From contig BRKX01000007.1 in NCBI GenBank assembly GCA_026008535.1, forward strand, positions 5,045,001 to 5,109,000: 64,000 nucleotides of DNA. The letters run 5' to 3'. Origin of the DNA: Perilla frutescens (Eukaryota > Streptophyta > Magnoliopsida > Lamiales > Lamiaceae). This document shows positions 34,235-46,213 of the stretch, piece by piece. The notes beneath the pieces are model-generated. The model saw nothing but the letters and a program-made list of their open reading frames with translations, was not told where the DNA came from and made no database searches. The position numbers and the translations under genes were made by a program. Numbering within the stretch: position 1 is the first letter of the stretch; each line of letters opens with the position of its first letter.

Positions 34235-35632
34235 CTACTGTCTCATCATGGTGGCAATGTCGGACACGTCTGACATCATATGGGAGAAATCTCCTTGCAA
34301 ATTGGCATAATTGCTCCGCAGCCCTTGGAACTCCGTCCTCATGTTGGTGAACCGGTCATCAACGTGTGTCTGTAGGCCCGTGAATCGGGAATTGAAGTCC
34401 GCTCGCATGTCGCTGAATTGATTGTCGACATTTTCCCGCATGTCCATAAGATGAGTATCCAAATCCGCCCGCATATCCGTGAACTGAGTAAAAACATTCT
34501 CTTGAAAGTTAGTAAAATTTTAATTCATGGTTGTCATCATACCTTCAAGAGATTCCAGTTGCTCATCCTCCACGTCTCCTCGGTTCCACCTCTACCCACG
34601 GGGTGCTCTAGGCTGTGCATTTTCTCTATGGAGATGCACGCCCATGGGTGCCAGAGGAATCATCAAAGCACTGTGCTCCGGGGTGTTCATCATCCGATTT
34701 CTTTGATCCTAAAAGTTCGTGATTGAGGTGAGCGCGGGATTTGGGAGTGGGAATTTTCTTCCATCCTTCATATAGAACTCGATCGGGGCGGCATTGGGGC
34801 TGATCATCCGGATATTACAGAGATGTGCCAAGTTGAGGGCAAGTGGTCCGGGAAGTCCGCTGTACAGCTCATCCTTCCGAAGTCCGCTGTTTTCATGTCG
34901 AGATAGGACATTGGAGGAAATAATTCTGTGGAGGTAGTGGAAGACTGGATTCTAGATCTGAGAAGTCTTGGCCAACCCCGAGTCATACTTCACCATCCTC
35001 TCATCTGGATCAAGAATCAATCTCCAGAATAGCTCAGTTCTGTAGTTGGTGTGGTAGTTGAAGTAGCCATTCATTGGAGTCTGAAAGATTTGATTGAGTT
35101 GGGCTGTTGTGAGCTCACGCTCTTGGTTTCCCAATCTGAACGTGCATCCAATCGGCCCTCTACTTGGGAGTCTGTGAATGTCGAGTGACGAGAGGAACTC
35201 TTTCACAAGTACCGAATATGTGAGCCACCTTCCTTGCATAGCATTGGTCCACCCAATGCGCATAAACATTCTCCAAACATCATCATGAATCCCCATGGCT
35301 TGGGTAGCTGAGTTGCATGAGTACTTGGTCGGCACAATATTAAAGGCGGTAGACAACTTCACCCAAATGTCTCGCTTATCCTCTGGGCGAAAGAAAACAC
35401 CCGCTCTAGCGGGGTCATTCACTCCCCTATCTGGGAACTCGGGCAACTACATCTCAGGCTGCGCATACTCCTCTTCTTCTTCTTCTTCTTCTTGGCCCTC
35501 GTCGTCTTGTTCTTCTTCATCTTGTTCCTCTTCTTCTTCTTCGTCTTCTGAGAGATCGACACTGGATTCTTCTTTTTCTGATTCTTCAACCACGTATCTC
35601 CTAGAAGCTTATCCTCTGCTTGGTCTTGCCAT
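34235..35632 (-). pseudogene. Athila ORF after integrase (envelope-position ORF), broken
   Basis: Three minus-strand frames make up one decayed protein. The start near 35632 is Arg/Ser-rich followed by a long Glu/Asp run (35480-35560). The body at 35446-34952 (FPDRGVNDPARAGVFF, PIGCTFRLGNQERELT, FNYHTNYRTELFWRLI) resembles the plant Athila ORF1-C-terminal family. The tail at 34474-34235 contains repeated DMR-x-D/N units (a coiled-coil-like heptad pattern). Function is unknown. Env-like status is inferred from position only; I see no clear signal peptide or transmembrane segment. Confidence 0.7.
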
Positions 35633-37207
35633 TATTAATATATGATTTCTGTAAAAAGCAAAAGACCTTGCAAATGATTAAAACAACAAAAAGTGAGGGT
35701 CCATTTGTAAACAACAAACCAAAACAACATATAGAATTTTAGCCCATTCATAGCAAAAGATAACAAAAACTATTCACACTTGTAGGCCTTAGCATAATCT
35801 TAAACAAAAGCAAAAAGCATTTCCAAACTAGGCACTACAATCTTCAAAATGGATTACAAAAACAGGGTCGGGGTTGCACATAACTTCCCCCCAATTCACA
35901 ACAAAAGCCAACTACATTTGGCATCATGGAGCTAGAGCAACAGCAACATCAAGCAAAGTCCCAACAGAAGCATTTCACATCATTATTCACCAATTTAATC
36001 AACATTACCAAACTATCTTCAAACTTCACCCTTCACCATACACAAATCCGACATATGCACATTTCACCACTTTCATCACTTTGCAAAATTCACCAAAAGA
36101 GTCCATAGAACAAGAGTAATTCAAGAACAAGGCAAGAAATTCAAAAACTCAAATATGCTAGGCCCTAGTTCTCAATTCTCAACAATTTATAAACAAGCAT
36201 CTCTAATTAACATCAATCCCTCAACACTTGTAAAATTCACAAAAATGATGCATAGACTTATATTAAGCAAAGAACAAGGACAAGGATTAAAAAATCCCAA
36301 ATTTACAAACGTCCTAATTACTATTCCATACAATGCATGAACAAGCATCTCCAAATTAACTCCAATCCTTCAAAATAATGTTCAATCATGCTCATGGAAG
36401 AAATTGGAAGCAACAAAAACCAACATAACTTTATTTCAAGCAAATTTTTCCCAAATTTTTGCCCTACATTTGCCATTTCAACAATTCCAACCACAAATTT
36501 CCAAAATCAATGCGCAAGGAACAAAGTAGAAGCAACAAATCCAAACAAAACTCATTTCATATAATTTTTCCCCAAAATCAACCCTAGTTTGAGATTTCTT
36601 CAATTTCAACCATAAATCCTCAAAATTATATGTAAATCAAAGAGATAATTATAGGCAAAACAAAAATGTAGAAGATAGGGAGGGATTTTACCTTGAATTT
36701 TTGCTTGGGGAGGAATATTCGTGTGTGTGCGTGTGTTTTGAGTGAGAGGTGTGTGAAACATGAGTGAAAAATGAAAAAGGGGGGTTTAAAATCCATTTAA
36801 ACTGCTGCAGGGTTGGGCGCGAGTGGGGTCAGTCGCGCCCACGCTCGCGCTATGGGTCGCGCTCTTCTCACTTGAAAAAGGCCCGCGGGCACGGGCGGGA
36901 TGGATCGCGCTGGCTCTCGCGCTGTAGATCGCGCTCTAGGCGCGACTGGTGCTCACGTGCTTGGTCGCGCTGTGGCTCACGCCAGTTGCTCCGTACTTTG
37001 ATATTTTGAGCTCTTTTTCTCCGTGTACCCTATTTTCTAATTCCAAAACTATTCAAACACTCAAAACAACACATTAAATCTAGTAAAGAGATAAATGTAA
37101 ATTAAAAGACTTAAACATAAATAAATGAAATGTACAAAGGTACGAGGTTAGGCTGCCTCCCAACAAGCGCTACATTTATTGTCGGTAGCTCGACGTGGTC
37201 TCATTCT
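35633..37207. other. Athila spacer between integrase and the following ORF, with a GC-rich repeat
   Basis: It is mostly AT-rich, non-coding sequence. At 36809-36990 there is a GC-rich patch with repeated GGTCGCGCT/CTCGCGCT motifs. The short Arg-rich frames there come from the repeat and are not genes. Confidence 0.65.
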
Positions 37208-38392
37208 TCATGAAATAGTGAGATTGTTGGAACAATTGTCATCCCTCATCTCATGTGCATAAAATCTTTTGACCTCTTGGCCAATGACAACAAATAGATT
37301 CCCATCCTTTTCTCTAAGCTCAATTGCACCACCATTGAAGACTTTCGTGATTTTAAAAGGGCCACTCCATTTGGTTTTCAGTTTTCCAGAGAATAACTTC
37401 AAGCGTGAGTTGAACAAAAGAACGACATCACCCGGTGATAGCTCTTTTTTCCTCAACAGCTTGTCATGATAAAGCTTTGTCCGCATTTTATAAATTGATG
37501 AATTCTCAAAAGCCTCAACTCTAAATTCATCCAATTCATTCAATCGAAAAATTCGTTCTCCTCCCGATATCATAAAATCCATATTGAGCTTTTTTGTGGC
37601 CCAATAAGCCTTGTGTGACAGCTCAATGGGAAGATGACATGATTTTCTAAAAACCAATTGATAAGACGACATGCCCAACAGGGTCTTGTATGCCGTCATA
37701 TACGCTCATAATGCATCGTCTAACAGATTGGACCAATCCTTACCGTTTGTTTTCACCACCTCTTGTAGAATCTGCTTCACTTCTCGATTGGCCAACTTGG
37801 CTTGGCCATTTGCTTGAGGATGGTAGGCTGTGGTGATATTATGTCAAACTCCATATTTTACAAGCAATGCGACTAACCACTTGTTGTAAAAATGACGTCC
37901 ACCATCGCTAATTAGAGCTCTCGGGGCCCCAAAGCGTGTCAACACATTCTTTTTCAAGAACTTTAACACCACATTTGCATTATTGGTTGCAGTAGGCACA
38001 ACTTCAATCTACCTTGAGACATAGTCAATGACCAACAAAATATATTGGAAACCATTTGAACTCACAAAAGGGCCCATGAAATCGATGCCCCATACATCAA
38101 ATAGTTCCACCTCTATTATGTTCTTCATTGACATCTCATCCCTTTTTGAAATGGAACCCATTCTTTGACACTTCTCACATATCTTCACATATTCAACATA
38201 ATCTTTGAATATTGAAGGCCAATAGCACCCGCTTTGCAACACTTTTCTTGCGGTTCTAATGGAAGAAAAATGTCCTGCAGTGGGAGAAGTGTGGCATGCT
38301 TCTAGGATTTCTTCCCATTCTTCTTCCGGTACACACCGCCTTAGCACCAAATCTGCACATCTTCTGAAAAGGTACGGTTCATCCCCACACAT
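37208..38392 (-). pseudogene. Athila integrase (zinc-binding and DDE core), frameshifted
   Basis: The frame at 38392-38009 gives the zinc-binding domain (HTSPTAGHFSS...CEKCQRMG) and the first catalytic Asp in VWGIDFMGPF. A stop follows at about 38009. The next stretch (37990-37700) still shows ISDGGRHF (second Asp) and the Glu in NREVKQIL, but with several stops. The frame at 37699-37208 covers the C-terminal part (TAYKTLLGMSSYQLVF, LSHKAYWATKKLN, SGPFKITKVFNGGAIEL). The catalytic residues persist although the gene is broken. Confidence 0.88.
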
Positions 38393-39753
38393 AGTACTTC
38401 AAGTCGTGGAAGAACTTTTTTCTTTGGTAAGCCTCCAACTCCAACAGTTTCACCCTTGCCACCATGAAGTTCACAATGTCAGCAAACCATGGCGCATGAG
38501 ACTTGATTGTCAGGATCCTTTCGTCGGGAAAAAGCTCATTAATAGGCCTTGTCGACCCCATTTCATCATTCACATGCTCAAGGCGAGAAAGGTGGTCTGC
38601 TACCACGTTCTCACATCCTTTTTTATCCCGAATCTCAACATCAAACTCCTGGAGCAGCAAGATCTATCTGATGAGCCGTGGTTTCGCATCTTTCTTGGCA
38701 AATAGATGTCTTAGAGCAGAATGGTCGGTATGCACGATAGTCCGGGCCCCAATGAGATAAGGCCTAAATTTATCAAATACATATACCACGGTAAGTAGCT
38801 CCCTCCGTGGTGGTGTAATTTGTTTGAGCAGGATCTAGGGTCTTACTCCCCTAGTAAATGACTCTGAAAAGCTTATCTCGTTTTTGGCCCAAAGTGGCTC
38901 CCACGGCTACTTCACTTGCATCGCACATTACTTCGAATGGCTAGCTCCAGTCTGGTGTAAAGAGCACAGATGCCATGATAAGGGCCATCTTAAGGGTCTC
39001 GAAAGCCTGCAAACAATCATTATCAAAATCAAAATAAGATGATTTTTCTAAAAGACGACACAAAGGTTTAGAGATTTTAGAAAAATTCTTAATAAAACGC
39101 CTATAAAACCCAGCGTGTCCTAGAAAACTTCTAACTCCCTTTTCATTCGTTGGGGACGGTAGCTTCTCGATGGCTATGATCTTAGCTCGATCCACTTCAA
39201 GGCCTCCTCCGGACACCCTGTGTCCCAACACGATACCATCTCGTACCATGAAGTGGCATTTTTCTCAATTTAGCACTAAGTTGGTGTCCTCACAGCTCTG
39301 CAATACCTGAGACAAGTTATCAAGGTAATAATCAAACGAATCACCATAAAAAGAGAAATTATCTATGGATACTTCCATTATGTTTTCAATCAAACCATGA
39401 AAAATAGACATCATAGACCTTTGAAAGGTGGTGGGTGCATTACACAACCCGAAAGACATCCATCGATATGCAAAGATTCTATATGGACAAGTAAAAGCCG
39501 TTTTTTCTTGATCCTCGGGGGCAATCATTATCTGATTATACCCCGAGTATCCATCCAAAAAGCAATAGAATTCATGCTTTGCTAACCTATCAAGTATTTG
39601 ATCAATAAATGGTATGGGAAAATGGTCCTTTCTAGTGTAAACATTTAAAGCCCTATAGTCAATGCATATTCTCCACCCTGTGACCAACCTAGTAGCTATT
39701 ATCTCGTTATTTTCATTTTTCACTAGGGTCGTACCCCGTTTCTTGGATACCAC
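38379..39753 (-). pseudogene. Athila reverse transcriptase and RNase H, catalytic motif lost
   Basis: RT begins near 39753 (GWRICIDYRALNVYTRKDHFPIPF, FLDGYSGYNQI). Its catalytic box near 39358-39370 reads SIDN instead of the family MDD/YXDD, losing the second Asp. Stops follow at 39265, 39249 and 38941. Thumb/connection (GFYRRFIKNFSKISKPL) and RNase H remnants continue to VADHLSRLEH near 38600. Even without the stops the enzyme should be inactive. Confidence 0.88.
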
Positions 39754-40949
39754 TTAAGTAGGACTCACCCACTTGCTATCAAAAATTACAAAAATTATAC
39801 CGGCATCTAATAGTTTCAATACTTCTTTTCTAATAACTTCTTGCATAATTGGGTTCAATCTTCTTTGATGTTGTACTTTTGGTTTGTAATCTTCTTCTAA
39901 AAGGATTCTATGCATGCATATTGAGGGGATATTCCCTTTTAGATCCGAGATAGACCAACCTATAGTGCTCTTGTATTTTCTCACCATCCTTAGCAATTTG
40001 TCAAGTTGCTCATCATTTAAGAAGGAAGAAACTATTACCGATTTGTTCTCACCATCTTCAAGGTACGCATACCTTAAATGGGGTGGAAGTGGCTTTAATT
40101 CCATCTTGTCATCCTTTGTCTCTTCTCCAATTGATGTTTGTCCCTCGCTCTTTAATGGAAAAAACTTGGGCTTCCTTAAATACTCCTCCTGCAAAGAATT
40201 GATCAAAGAAACAGTATCAACAAGAGAAACATCTAAAGGATAAAAATCACAAGAGGACGAATTAAAAAGAGATTTAGAAATGCAAATCTCAAGTGGATCT
40301 CGTATGCCCAAGATGTGTTCCAGAGTCTGCTCCAACTCCATGCGTGAGTCCATTATTTCGAGCACCTTGCACTCTTCTCCACATCCCATGTCTTCCTCCT
40401 TGTGCCTCATAGCCTTTTGGAGAGAATAGATTACTTTCTCGTCATTAACTCTCAATGTTAACTCCCATTTTTCAACATCAATTAAAGCTTTCTCCGTGTT
40501 CAAGAATGGTCGCCCAAGAATAAGGGGAACATCCTTGTCCTCTTCCATATCTAAAACCACAAAGTCAACCGGGAAGATAAAGTCATTGACTTTAACCAAC
40601 ACATCTTCCACCACTCCTTTAGGATAGGTCATGATCTATCGGCCATTTGTAAACAAATGGTGGTCAGCTTGATTTTTCCAATATTCAACTTCAAGAAAAA
40701 AGAGAGAGGCATCAAGTTAATGCTTGCTCCCAAATCACATATTGCATTTCCCATATGGCTATTCCCAATTGTAACCATGATGGTGAAGCTTCCGGGGTCT
40801 TTCAACTTGGCGGGGAGCTTTCTTTGTATGAGTGTACTGCACTCTTCCATGAGATTTACCGTCTCAAAATCTCCCAACCTTCTCTTCTTAGAAATCACAT
40901 CTTTGAGAAACTTTGCATAATTTGGCATTTGTTGCAAAGCTTCTACCAA
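39754..40949 (-). pseudogene. Athila protease region to RT N-terminus
   Basis: The frame at 40949-40629 carries CDLGASINLMP, the aspartic-protease motif in its Athila form (DLGA rather than DTGA). After a stop and frame change the segment at 40632-39754 continues (VPLILGRPFLNT, IGWSISDLKGNIPSICMHRI, LNPIMQEVIRKEVLKLLDAGII), ending at the RT start. A nonsense codon separates it from RT. Confidence 0.85.
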
Positions 40950-42402
40950 TGGAATATTAACTTAAACCTTTCGAAAAATATCGAGAAACCTTGAGAATTG
41001 TTCCTCATTTTTCTTCTTTTGTAGGCGTTGGGGATAAGGTACGTGCACTCTTGGCTCTTCATTTCCTTTAGGTGGTGTTTCCACCTTTTCTCCTATCGAG
41101 CCTCCTTTTTCCTTGGCATGCTCGATCTCTTCACTTTTTTCATTTTGTTCATCTTGCTTTTCTTTTTTGCTTTAAGCTTCCTTCACCAACATTTACATCA
41201 TCTCTATGCATTTCCGGGCCTTCATAGGCGATTCCACTTCTCAAAGTGATAGCCTTGCATTGATCTTTTAGATTGATGGTCGTGTTACTCAGAAATTTTT
41301 CTTGTTGGTATTGACCACCAATGATCGTGGCTAACTGGCTCATCTGTTTCTCCAGTTGATTCACTTGAATCCCAATAGCTCCAACATTGTTTTCTAACTT
41401 CCCTATATGGACTTGTGAATCCGCCATGTACTTTTCAGTCTTGCTCATAAACACCATCAACAAATCATCCATTTTCGGCTTCTTTACTTTATCAATGACG
41501 CCATTGGTCACATAGAAGATGGGAGGTGGAACAATACCACTGTTCGGATTTTCATAGGAGAGATTAGGGTGTTGCGCCCTATTTTGGAAATTTTGATTTC
41601 CTCCGTATTGATTTCCATACTGCGGCTTGTTATACCCTTGGTTGAACGGCCGTTGTTGGTTTTGATAACCCCCTTGGTTGACATAATTCACTTCTTTGAA
41701 CGGGGCTTGAGAACTTTCAGGTTTTGGATCAGTGAAAGCTTCGATCTTCGAGTTCAACGTAGACATTTGAGCCGCAAATAATCCCAATGCATCTTAATTA
41801 GATGTGGATGCACCTTTCTTCATGATTTGCACGTTCTCTCTTGCCACCGGGTGGGAAAAACTTGTGGAGAAATTTAGTCACCAATGCATCCCAAATTTGG
41901 AAAGATCGTTGAGCTTGGCTAAACCACCATGTTTTCGCCTTGTCGCTCAAGGAGAATGGAAAGAGCCTAAGTCGAATAGCATCTTCTGGACTCCATTCAC
42001 CTTCATGGTCCCACTCTACTTAAGAAATTTCTGAATGTGCTCATTCGGATCCCCCATAGTCGTTCCTTGAAAAGGATGTTGTTGGAGCATAAGGATGAGC
42101 GATGTCTTGAGCTTAAAATTATTTGCTTGAATGGGTGGGCCATTCGCTACCCCTTAATTTACAACGGGTTGAAAGAGATTTTGGATCAGGGCCTCTTCTG
42201 CAGCATGTTGTGCTTCTTCTTGGGCCCTTAACTGTTCTTGCATTTCCTCTAATTTCCTTTGAAGTTGGACAATTAGATGATCTTGAACCGGTGGAGGATT
42301 GTTCGCCATTCTCCTCCGTCGTCGTGCGTTGTTGTAGCCCACCGTCACTTCAATTTCCAAGTTCAAATTGTTAGGTGGCTCTCCTTGCAACCTGGTATGC
42401 AT
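40950..42402 (-). pseudogene. Athila gag, broken into several frames
   Basis: The ATG at 42402 starts the Gag N-terminus (NNARRRRRMANNPPP) with a Gln/Glu-rich coiled coil to 42154. The central gag domain (42150-41800) is in other frames with stops. The frame at 41787-41149 gives the C-terminal part (VNYVNQGGYQNQQRPF, QVNQLEKQMSQLATIIGG, KAITLRSGIAYEGP), typical of Athila/Tat Gag. I see no CCHC knuckle. Confidence 0.82.
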
Positions 42403-42529
42403 ACACTACCTGCAAATGAACACAATGTGAGCCACTCAAACATGAATAAAAACAAAAATCAAAATGTCTAAAGTAGCAAAGTAACCATTTGAACAATATT
42501 GCATAAACTTTAAGACATAACAATCTATT

Positions 42530-42546
42530 CCCCGGCAACGGCACCA
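42530..42546 (-). other. Athila primer-binding site
   Basis: The minus strand reads TGGTGCCGTTGCCGGGG a few bases from the LTR end. It is one base from the TGGCGCC... site usual in Athila/Tat elements (tRNA-Asp type, from family knowledge). Confidence 0.75.
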
Positions 42547-42552
42547 AAAACT

Positions 42553-43540
42553 TGATGACGTATTTTATACCTTAAATTATAGATCATGCCAAGAGCAAGT
42601 GTACACGAATGTAGCAAGCCATGATACGAGTTGAACCATAAAGAATATGAGTTATGATCTTAACAATGCAAGTAATGTTGACCCAAGTTACATTTACTAT
42701 TTAAATTAACATCATTTCATAGAAAAAGGTTTTGTTCCAAAACATCAACAAATCACAAGTTGCACTTTTGAATATAGAATATCAAACACTTCAAATGAAA
42801 GATTTAAAAGGGTAATAAAAAGAAGGGGTTCTAGGGTGCTAGATCCTTGGTCAAAGTATTCTCAAAACTATATGAATCACATATCTCTCCTCTCTTCAAT
42901 CATGATTTAGCAAAAGATCATCTAGGCATTTTCTCAAACACATAGTATATAAGCAAGTGCAAAACTCATTATCTCTAATAAATATTTCACTCAAACCTTC
43001 CAAAGACCCAAATCACCATTGACAAACCTAATACTCATACTTATCTCAAAATACAAGTAGAAGGTCTCATGGATCAAATACACATACATAATGAGCAGAA
43101 CTAATCACATTAAGTAACACATGAATCTAAATAGAGGCCACCCACATACATTCACCAATCAACACATTGATCCATAAGATTTAAAAAGGGAAAGATACAT
43201 TCATCATACATTCATCTCAAACACCAATCATCAAAGGATCCAATACCCCAAAACCTAAATAGATTAGCTACTATGCTTTTGAGATCAAAATCATAAAACT
43301 TGTAAATAAACATAGGTAGAGATTAGATTGAACTAATAGGATTGTACAAAAAGAATCCACAATGCCCCTTCCACTTCAACTTCAACTTCAAGAACAATAT
43401 CCACAAAACCCTTCTCCTCCTTCTCTCCTTGACTATGTTCTACTTTTTACAATTGGGAGAAGTTTCAAAGGAAAAATGGAATATATTCTTGTTTCTTCCA
43501 AGTTAGGTGCTAAAAATCCCCCTTCTCCCCTTCAAAAGTC
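42553..43540 (-). repeat. 5' LTR of the Athila element, partial
   Basis: It begins TGATGACGTATTTTATACC next to the primer site. AT-rich, no ORF worth calling. It ends abruptly at 43541 where the inverted repeat starts; the remainder may lie at 48941-49440 but I cannot show this. Confidence 0.65.
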
Positions 43541-43909
43541 GAGCCTCAGGATTCATACCCTTTAGGCAGTTCTAGCAACATCTCGAAGCTATATATAGAA
43601 TCAATATAACAAATTCGCAGGTTTTGTAATGGCTAACAATGCCCTTAACCTTTGAATTGTATATTATAAACCATATATCTCTTTTAGATATAAACCACCG
43701 TATGAATTATGAGGACCGACGCCATGCCAGGCTTAGATAGTTACACTGTTCTGATGTACAAGATCCTTTATCAAGGCGAGTACAGAGCATAATAAGTGCA
43801 AATATCTATATTATTGAGAGAATAACGAAGAACATATATAAATTTCACAAGGGTTTCTGGAAAGGAATAAAGGGATTTAGAGCATTTTCATAATATAAAA
43901 AGGGAGGTT

Positions 43910-44300
43910 TTATTAATTTGTGCTTGTTTTCTTTACAACATTTGGAGAGCTCCTTTTATAGAGCTCGTAATTACTGTACATAGGGGCTTTCTGTACATAG
44001 GGGCCATCTGTTTATTTTACATAGAGGACACGTACTACATTACTTCCTATGCTTTTCTATTAAGAGGACACGTACATTAGGAGAGGATCATTTTATCCTT
44101 TTTAGTAGACACGTTTAACTTAGAGATACAGATTTCTTGCATGTAGGACATCTGTCTTGCTTCCTGTAAGTTGATGTTGATCCTCGAGTGACACGTGTTG
44201 ATTCTTGCTTGAGGTGTGATCCTTGAGTGCTGATCCCTTTCTGAGATGTGACACGTGCTGGTTCCTGCTTGAGGTGTGATCCTTGAGTGACACGTTTTTT
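43910..44300 (-). promoter_or_regulatory. Promoter-like region, left arm, with intact TATA box
   Basis: This is the mirror copy. The minus strand has CTATAAAAGG at 43952-43961, intact where the right arm reads CCATAAAAGG. Only two 60-bp units are present. ACGTGTC motifs (GACACGT on the plus strand) recur, including one at about 44288 that is changed in the right arm. Confidence 0.6.
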
Positions 44301-44407
44301 GGATTTTACTCTTTTTTTTTTAACTCCTTTTATCAGATAGGAGAATGATATTTTCGAAACTATTTACATGTGGCAAAAAAGTAAAGACTGGCAAAAACAA
44401 AGACTAG

Positions 44408-46213
44408 TCAATCCTTCATATTTGAATCTTCTTTTTCCACGTCATGTAATTGACTAGTGCCTTCTCCTGGTTCATGAGGATCGGTATTAAAAGGCCATTC
44501 GGGATCAAGGAAGTCACCATTTGAGGGCCACCACGGATCAAGGAAGTAGGTGGTTGTTAATCTTGTCTCTGGTTTTGGATTTGGCTGCTCTGGACTTGTG
44601 TAGGGTTTCATGACTAGAGAAGTATAGACCAGATCTTCCATGGCGTCTTCAGCAGATACTTTGTTGACAAAGCAGATGTGTTGATATAGTTCACGTTGCT
44701 CAGGTGTGTTGGTGTCGATAGATCCTTCAAGTGTCTTCCATTTGTAATACATTGGTATTGGCTCAAGTTTCCCACCATTATCATTTGAATAAGGCCTATG
44801 ACATATAAGAATCAAATGTGGATCCACAAATTTTTCAGCAGCCTGAAATTCACGCTGAAGAAATCTTTTCCATTCTTCCATGGGAGCGTACCATGATAAT
44901 AATTGCCATAGAAGGGTGCTATCATTCTCATTGTTGCAGAAAAATGGGAGCATCCTTTCAATACTCATCTCTATAACATGATAATATAATGTAGAAAGAC
45001 ACCAAAGATACCAGAAAGAATTTATTGTGAGAAGTGTTCTGGGACAAGTGTAGGCTATCATGAGAAATGGTTTTTGGATATCAAAGCAGGCCAATTCATA
45101 TGGGAGCTGGATTTCGGTTACATACTGTGAAAGGTATCGAAAAAGATGTTGTCTAGCAAATAACTGAATATTTCTGACTGTATGAAAAGGTTGACTTGAT
45201 GGTGGAAAAGAGAAATCAGGTCTGACAAAGTGGTTGGGTAATTCTTTAAGATGGAGGTGTTTAGTAGGTAGAAAGGGATTTTTACCACGTCCTCCTACTA
45301 TGACATAGGATCTCTTTTTCACCTTTTTCTTATTTGTCATAAAAATGACAGGAAGTACCGGAGAGGAAGATATCGGATGAAGTTGAGGTCGCCGGGAAAG
45401 ATAATCAGGAACAATATTATCCTTTCCTTTGATATGTTGAACTGTGAAGCTGTATTTCAAAAACCAATCCTTGAGACGAAGAAGTTGTTTTTCTGGTACT
45501 CCTTTGTTTTTGAGATCTATGATGGCTGGAAATGAAGTGTTATCCAGTTGAATAATGAAATCATATCCCACCAGATGAAACTCGAATTTCTTTATTCCAT
45601 TCTTCACAGCAAGAATTTCTTTATAGATTGCATGATAATGCCTTTCAGAGTCTTTGAATTGTCCGCTGGCATGAGCGCAATATAGCAATTTATCATCAAT
45701 TTTTTCAAGAAGTATTGCTCCCCAGTGTTCATCACTTGCATCAGTTTGCAGAATCCGTTGTCCACTACCCAGGATTCTTAAGGAAGGTAGAGTCTGACAT
45801 GCATCTTTGAGGTGCTTGATTGCAGCAGTCTGAGCATCTCCCCAGTCAGGAGCATTTTTCTTTAGGAGTTTCGAGAGCTTGCTGGTATATCTTGAGCAGT
45901 TGGGAATGAAATCTTTGATGTAATTCACTATCCCAAGGAATTGTTGAATCTCTTTGACAGTAACCTTTTCAGTAGGAAATTTTTGCAACTCCTCTGCAAT
46001 ATGGGGACCAGGCTCATATTGTCCATCAGAAATCTTCATGCCCAGAAAAGTAATGCTGTCTTTTCCAATAATGCTTTTCCTTTCAGATAGCATGACTCCA
46101 TAATTTTGGACCAATTCTAGAAACTGATTGAGTAAGGTAACATGTTCTTCGGTGTTTTTGGAATAGAGTAAGATATCATCAATATAGACCAGGGACCCGT
46201 ATATTTGAACCAA
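44408..46213 (-). CDS. Reverse transcriptase-RNase H polyprotein part, pararetrovirus-like, left arm
   Basis: An open frame of about 600 codons with no stop. It starts in the middle of RT at the YIDD catalytic motif, continues through the RT thumb (EEHVTLLNQFLELV, FLGIVNYIKDFIPN) and RNase H (LQTDASDEHWGAIL, CHAS-GQFKDSE, YKEILAVKNGI, DNTSF, HIKGKDNIVPDYLSR), then a 300-residue tail. I find no integrase. This arrangement suggests a Caulimoviridae-type (endogenous pararetrovirus) polyprotein rather than a gypsy element. The fingers half of RT is missing, and the first 10 or so codons come from the spacer read antisense, so the protein cannot be a full polymerase. Not expected to be functional despite the open frame. 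Confidence 0.75.
   Translation of the reverse strand: MVQIYGSLVYIDDILLYSKNTEEHVTLLNQFLELVQNYGVMLSERKSIIGKDSITFLGMKISDGQYEPGPHIAEELQKFPTEKVTVKEIQQFLGIVNYIKDFIPNCSRYTSKLSKLLKKNAPDWGDAQTAAIKHLKDACQTLPSLRILGSGQRILQTDASDEHWGAILLEKIDDKLLYCAHASGQFKDSERHYHAIYKEILAVKNGIKKFEFHLVGYDFIIQLDNTSFPAIIDLKNKGVPEKQLLRLKDWFLKYSFTVQHIKGKDNIVPDYLSRRPQLHPISSSPVLPVIFMTNKKKVKKRSYVIVGGRGKNPFLPTKHLHLKELPNHFVRPDFSFPPSSQPFHTVRNIQLFARQHLFRYLSQYVTEIQLPYELACFDIQKPFLMIAYTCPRTLLTINSFWYLWCLSTLYYHVIEMSIERMLPFFCNNENDSTLLWQLLSWYAPMEEWKRFLQREFQAAEKFVDPHLILICHRPYSNDNGGKLEPIPMYYKWKTLEGSIDTNTPEQRELYQHICFVNKVSAEDAMEDLVYTSLVMKPYTSPEQPNPKPETRLTTTYFLDPWWPSNGDFLDPEWPFNTDPHEPGEGTSQLHDVEKEDSNMKD

Larger units (their letters stand above)
33286..43540 (-). 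mobile_element. Athila-like Ty3/gypsy element, 5' LTR incomplete, 3' LTR not found
   Basis: Leftward order: partial 5' LTR (42553-43540), primer site, gag, protease, RT, RNase H, integrase, spacer, an ORF in the envelope position and a long 3' untranslated part ending in A/G-rich tracts. The post-integrase ORF, the DLGASINLMP protease motif and the TGGTGCCGTTGCCGGGG primer site fit the Athila lineage. All ORFs carry stops or frameshifts. The 5' LTR is cut by the palindrome at 43541. Confidence 0.85.

Noticed and set aside
36764..37009. Arg/Ser-rich ORF in the Athila spacer
   Set aside because: It is produced by the GGTCGCGC repeat and has no similarity to SR proteins beyond composition.
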